DNA of 6,785 nucleotides from Pelobacter sp. UBA6812 (GTDB taxonomy: Bacteria; Desulfobacterota; Desulfuromonadia; Desulfuromonadales; Syntrophotaleaceae): the NCBI GenBank assembly GCA_002452265.1, contig DKEW01000033.1, positions 18,561 to 25,345 on the forward strand, written 5' to 3'. The translations under genes were made by a program, and so were the position numbers. Position 1 is the stretch's first letter. Every line of letters starts with the position of its first letter. The notes under the pieces are model-generated. The model searched no databases. It was given only the letters and a program-made list of their open reading frames with translations, and was not told where the DNA came from. This document shows, piece by piece, positions 5,647-6,785 of the stretch.

Positions 5647-6630
5647 ATGTCCAGTGATTCGCACCCCTTTCGCACTCTCACCCCCGAATTTGTTATGGAT
5701 GCCGTGGAGAGCCAGGGGTATCTTTGCGATTGCCGCACCCTGGGTCTCAACAGCTACGAGAATCGCGTCTATCAGGTCGGTATCGAGGGGGAGGCTCCCC
5801 TGGTGGCAAAGTTCTACCGCCCCGAACGCTGGAGCGATGCTCAGATCCTCGAGGAACACCGGTTTTGTTTCGAACTGGTCGAGCATGAACTTCCGGTCGT
5901 CGCGCCGCTGGTCAATGAGCAGGGGGACAGCCTGTTTTCTTTTGGCGGCTTCCGGTTTGCGCTCTATCCCCGCAAAGGCGGACACGCGCCGGAGTTGGAC
6001 AACCTTCAAAACCTTCTGATCCTCGGTCGACTCATGGGCCGTATCCATAGCGTCGGCGCCCTGCATCCCTTCATCGAGCGTCCGCGACTTGACTCCCGTA
6101 GTTTCGGCCATGATGCCGTGGCGGTGGTGAGCGAACGGTTCGTGCCTGCTGAGTTCAAAAGTCATTACGATCTGTTGACCAGAGATTTGCTGCAGGGAAT
6201 CGAGGAGGTTATGGATCGAGTCGGGCATGTACGTTATATTCGCACCCATGGCGATTGCCACGCCGGCAATATCCTGTGGCGCGACGGTGGACCTCACTTT
6301 GTCGATTTCGATGATGCCCGTATGGCTCCCGCGGTGCAGGATTTGTGGATGATGCTGTCAGGGGATCGGGCCAGCAAGACGGAGCAACTATGCGAAATCC
6401 TCGATGGGTACACGGAGTTTAATCACTTCGATCCCCGTGAATTGCAACTGATTGAAGCGCTGCGTAGCCTGCGAATACTGCATTTCACCGCCTGGCTGGC
6501 TTTGCGCTGGGAAGATCCTGCATTTGCACCGAGCTTCCCCTGGTTCAATACGCCGCGCTACTGGGGTGATCATATTCTGGAAATACGCGAGCAGATCGCG
6601 GCTTTGCAGGAGCCGGCGTTGCAGGTTTGA
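5647..6630 (+). CDS. srkA: Stress response Ser/Thr protein kinase SrkA (YihE/RdoA)
   Basis: This is a 327-residue cytoplasmic kinase of the aminoglycoside-phosphotransferase/choline-kinase fold, nearly the length I recall for E. coli SrkA (328). Matches to that protein run throughout: LNSYENRVYQV (34-44), the lysine-containing VAKFYRPERW (53-62), AQILEEH (65-71), the catalytic loop HGDCHAGNILWRDG (201-214, D203, N208), the metal-binding FVDFDDAR (218-225, D220), then AVQDLWMML and LQEPALQ at the end. SrkA phosphorylates proteins on Ser/Thr and protects E. coli against envelope and oxidative stress-linked death. The ATG at 5647 is preferred over an upstream in-frame TTG (5629) because GGAGG (5638-5642) lies four bases before it and the homologous N-terminus begins there. 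In enterobacteria the next gene is dsbA; here no gene follows within the window. Confidence 0.95.
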   Translation: MSSDSHPFRTLTPEFVMDAVESQGYLCDCRTLGLNSYENRVYQVGIEGEAPLVAKFYRPERWSDAQILEEHRFCFELVEHELPVVAPLVNEQGDSLFSFGGFRFALYPRKGGHAPELDNLQNLLILGRLMGRIHSVGALHPFIERPRLDSRSFGHDAVAVVSERFVPAEFKSHYDLLTRDLLQGIEEVMDRVGHVRYIRTHGDCHAGNILWRDGGPHFVDFDDARMAPAVQDLWMMLSGDRASKTEQLCEILDGYTEFNHFDPRELQLIEALRSLRILHFTAWLALRWEDPAFAPSFPWFNTPRYWGDHILEIREQIAALQEPALQV

Positions 6631-6643
6631 AGGAAAAAGATAT

Positions 6644-6678
6644 TTACCGCTGAGCGCGCAGAGAACGCGAAGAAAAAC
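6644..6678 (+). repeat. Dispersed intergenic repeat candidate (ACCGC..GCGCAGAGAACGCG type)
   Basis: Right after srkA the DNA reads TTACCGCTGAGCGCGCAG, then AGAACGCGAAGAAAAAC. This resembles the short 'accgcagag-acgcagaga-acgcgga-gaaaa' elements that recur between genes in several Desulfuromonadales and other proteobacteria, as I recall them. Only one copy is in the window, so its repeat nature is inferred, not shown. Confidence 0.35.
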
Positions 6679-6739
6679 ATCTCTTTAAGACGCGCTGAGG
6701 TACGAAGCGCATCGATCCTGGCCATCGACTTTAAGACCG

Positions 6740-6785
6740 TGGGGTCGCGCCCCCGCCCGGCGCCTTACTTTTTGTCCAAGCCCAC
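6740..6785. repeat. GC-rich hairpin and partial inverted-repeat element at the right edge
   Basis: GGGG-TCGCG-CCCC forms a small hairpin at 6740-6752, followed by GGCGCC and TTACTTTTTGTCC (6765-6777). The last segment resembles one arm of a family of intergenic inverted repeats of the form TTACTTTTTGTCC-loop-GGACAAAAAGTAA; the second arm would lie beyond the edge. It could be part of a terminator for a gene on either side. Confidence 0.3.

Noticed and set aside
5617..6297. 226-residue minus-strand frame opposite srkA
   Set aside because: Antisense to a kinase with full-length match to SrkA; no ribosome site or motif.

Overview
The window looks like chromosomal DNA of an anaerobic deltaproteobacterium, probably Desulfuromonadales (the Geobacter / Desulfuromonas / Pelobacter-Syntrophotalea group). 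This is an inference from gene content and style: a chemoreceptor with a PocR sensor domain behind a sigma-54-type promoter, a small HD-domain hydrolase, a DUF4870 membrane protein, and short GC-rich intergenic repeats. No rRNA, tRNA, CRISPR array or transposase is visible.

Layout. (1) 1-78, minus: first 26 codons of an exported protein, with a clear signal peptide, Shine-Dalgarno and sigma-70 promoter. (2) 271-675, plus: small HD-domain phosphohydrolase, divergent from the first gene. (3) 676-899: intergenic, holding only a 22-codon signal-peptide-like ORF that ends abruptly. (4) 900-4416, minus: a same-strand run whose transcription order is a large methyl-accepting chemoreceptor (TM, CHASE3, PocR, TM, HAMP, signalling domain), a 14-bp perfect hairpin, a membrane-anchored MIP18/DUF59 protein, and a six- or seven-TM CcdA/DsbD-like protein that overlaps it by ATGA. 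A near-consensus sigma-54 promoter (GGCACGCATATTGC) lies about 118 nt upstream of the receptor start, with an inverted repeat further upstream that could bind an enhancer-binding protein. (5) 4417-5052: a 636-bp AT-richer stretch with no convincing gene. (6) 5053-5394, plus: small DUF4870 (Tic20-like) membrane protein with a strong intrinsic terminator. (7) 5647-6630, plus: srkA (yihE/rdoA) stress-response Ser/Thr kinase, preceded by a leader with several complementary segments. (8) 6631-6785: intergenic repeat-like DNA running off the window.

How the genes may work together. The receptor should report an extracytoplasmic ligand to the chemotaxis machinery. The most unusual part is the coupled pair at 900-2113. 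MIP18/DUF59 domains normally act in the cytoplasm in Fe-S cluster maturation. Here one appears to be tethered outside the membrane by a single TM helix and a low-complexity linker, and it is co-translated with a membrane protein carrying the two Cys-Pro motifs of the DsbD/CcdA electron conduits. An extracytoplasmic, thiol-dependent metal or Fe-S handling function is a testable hypothesis, not a demonstrated one. srkA, which sits next to dsbA in enterobacteria, stands alone here.
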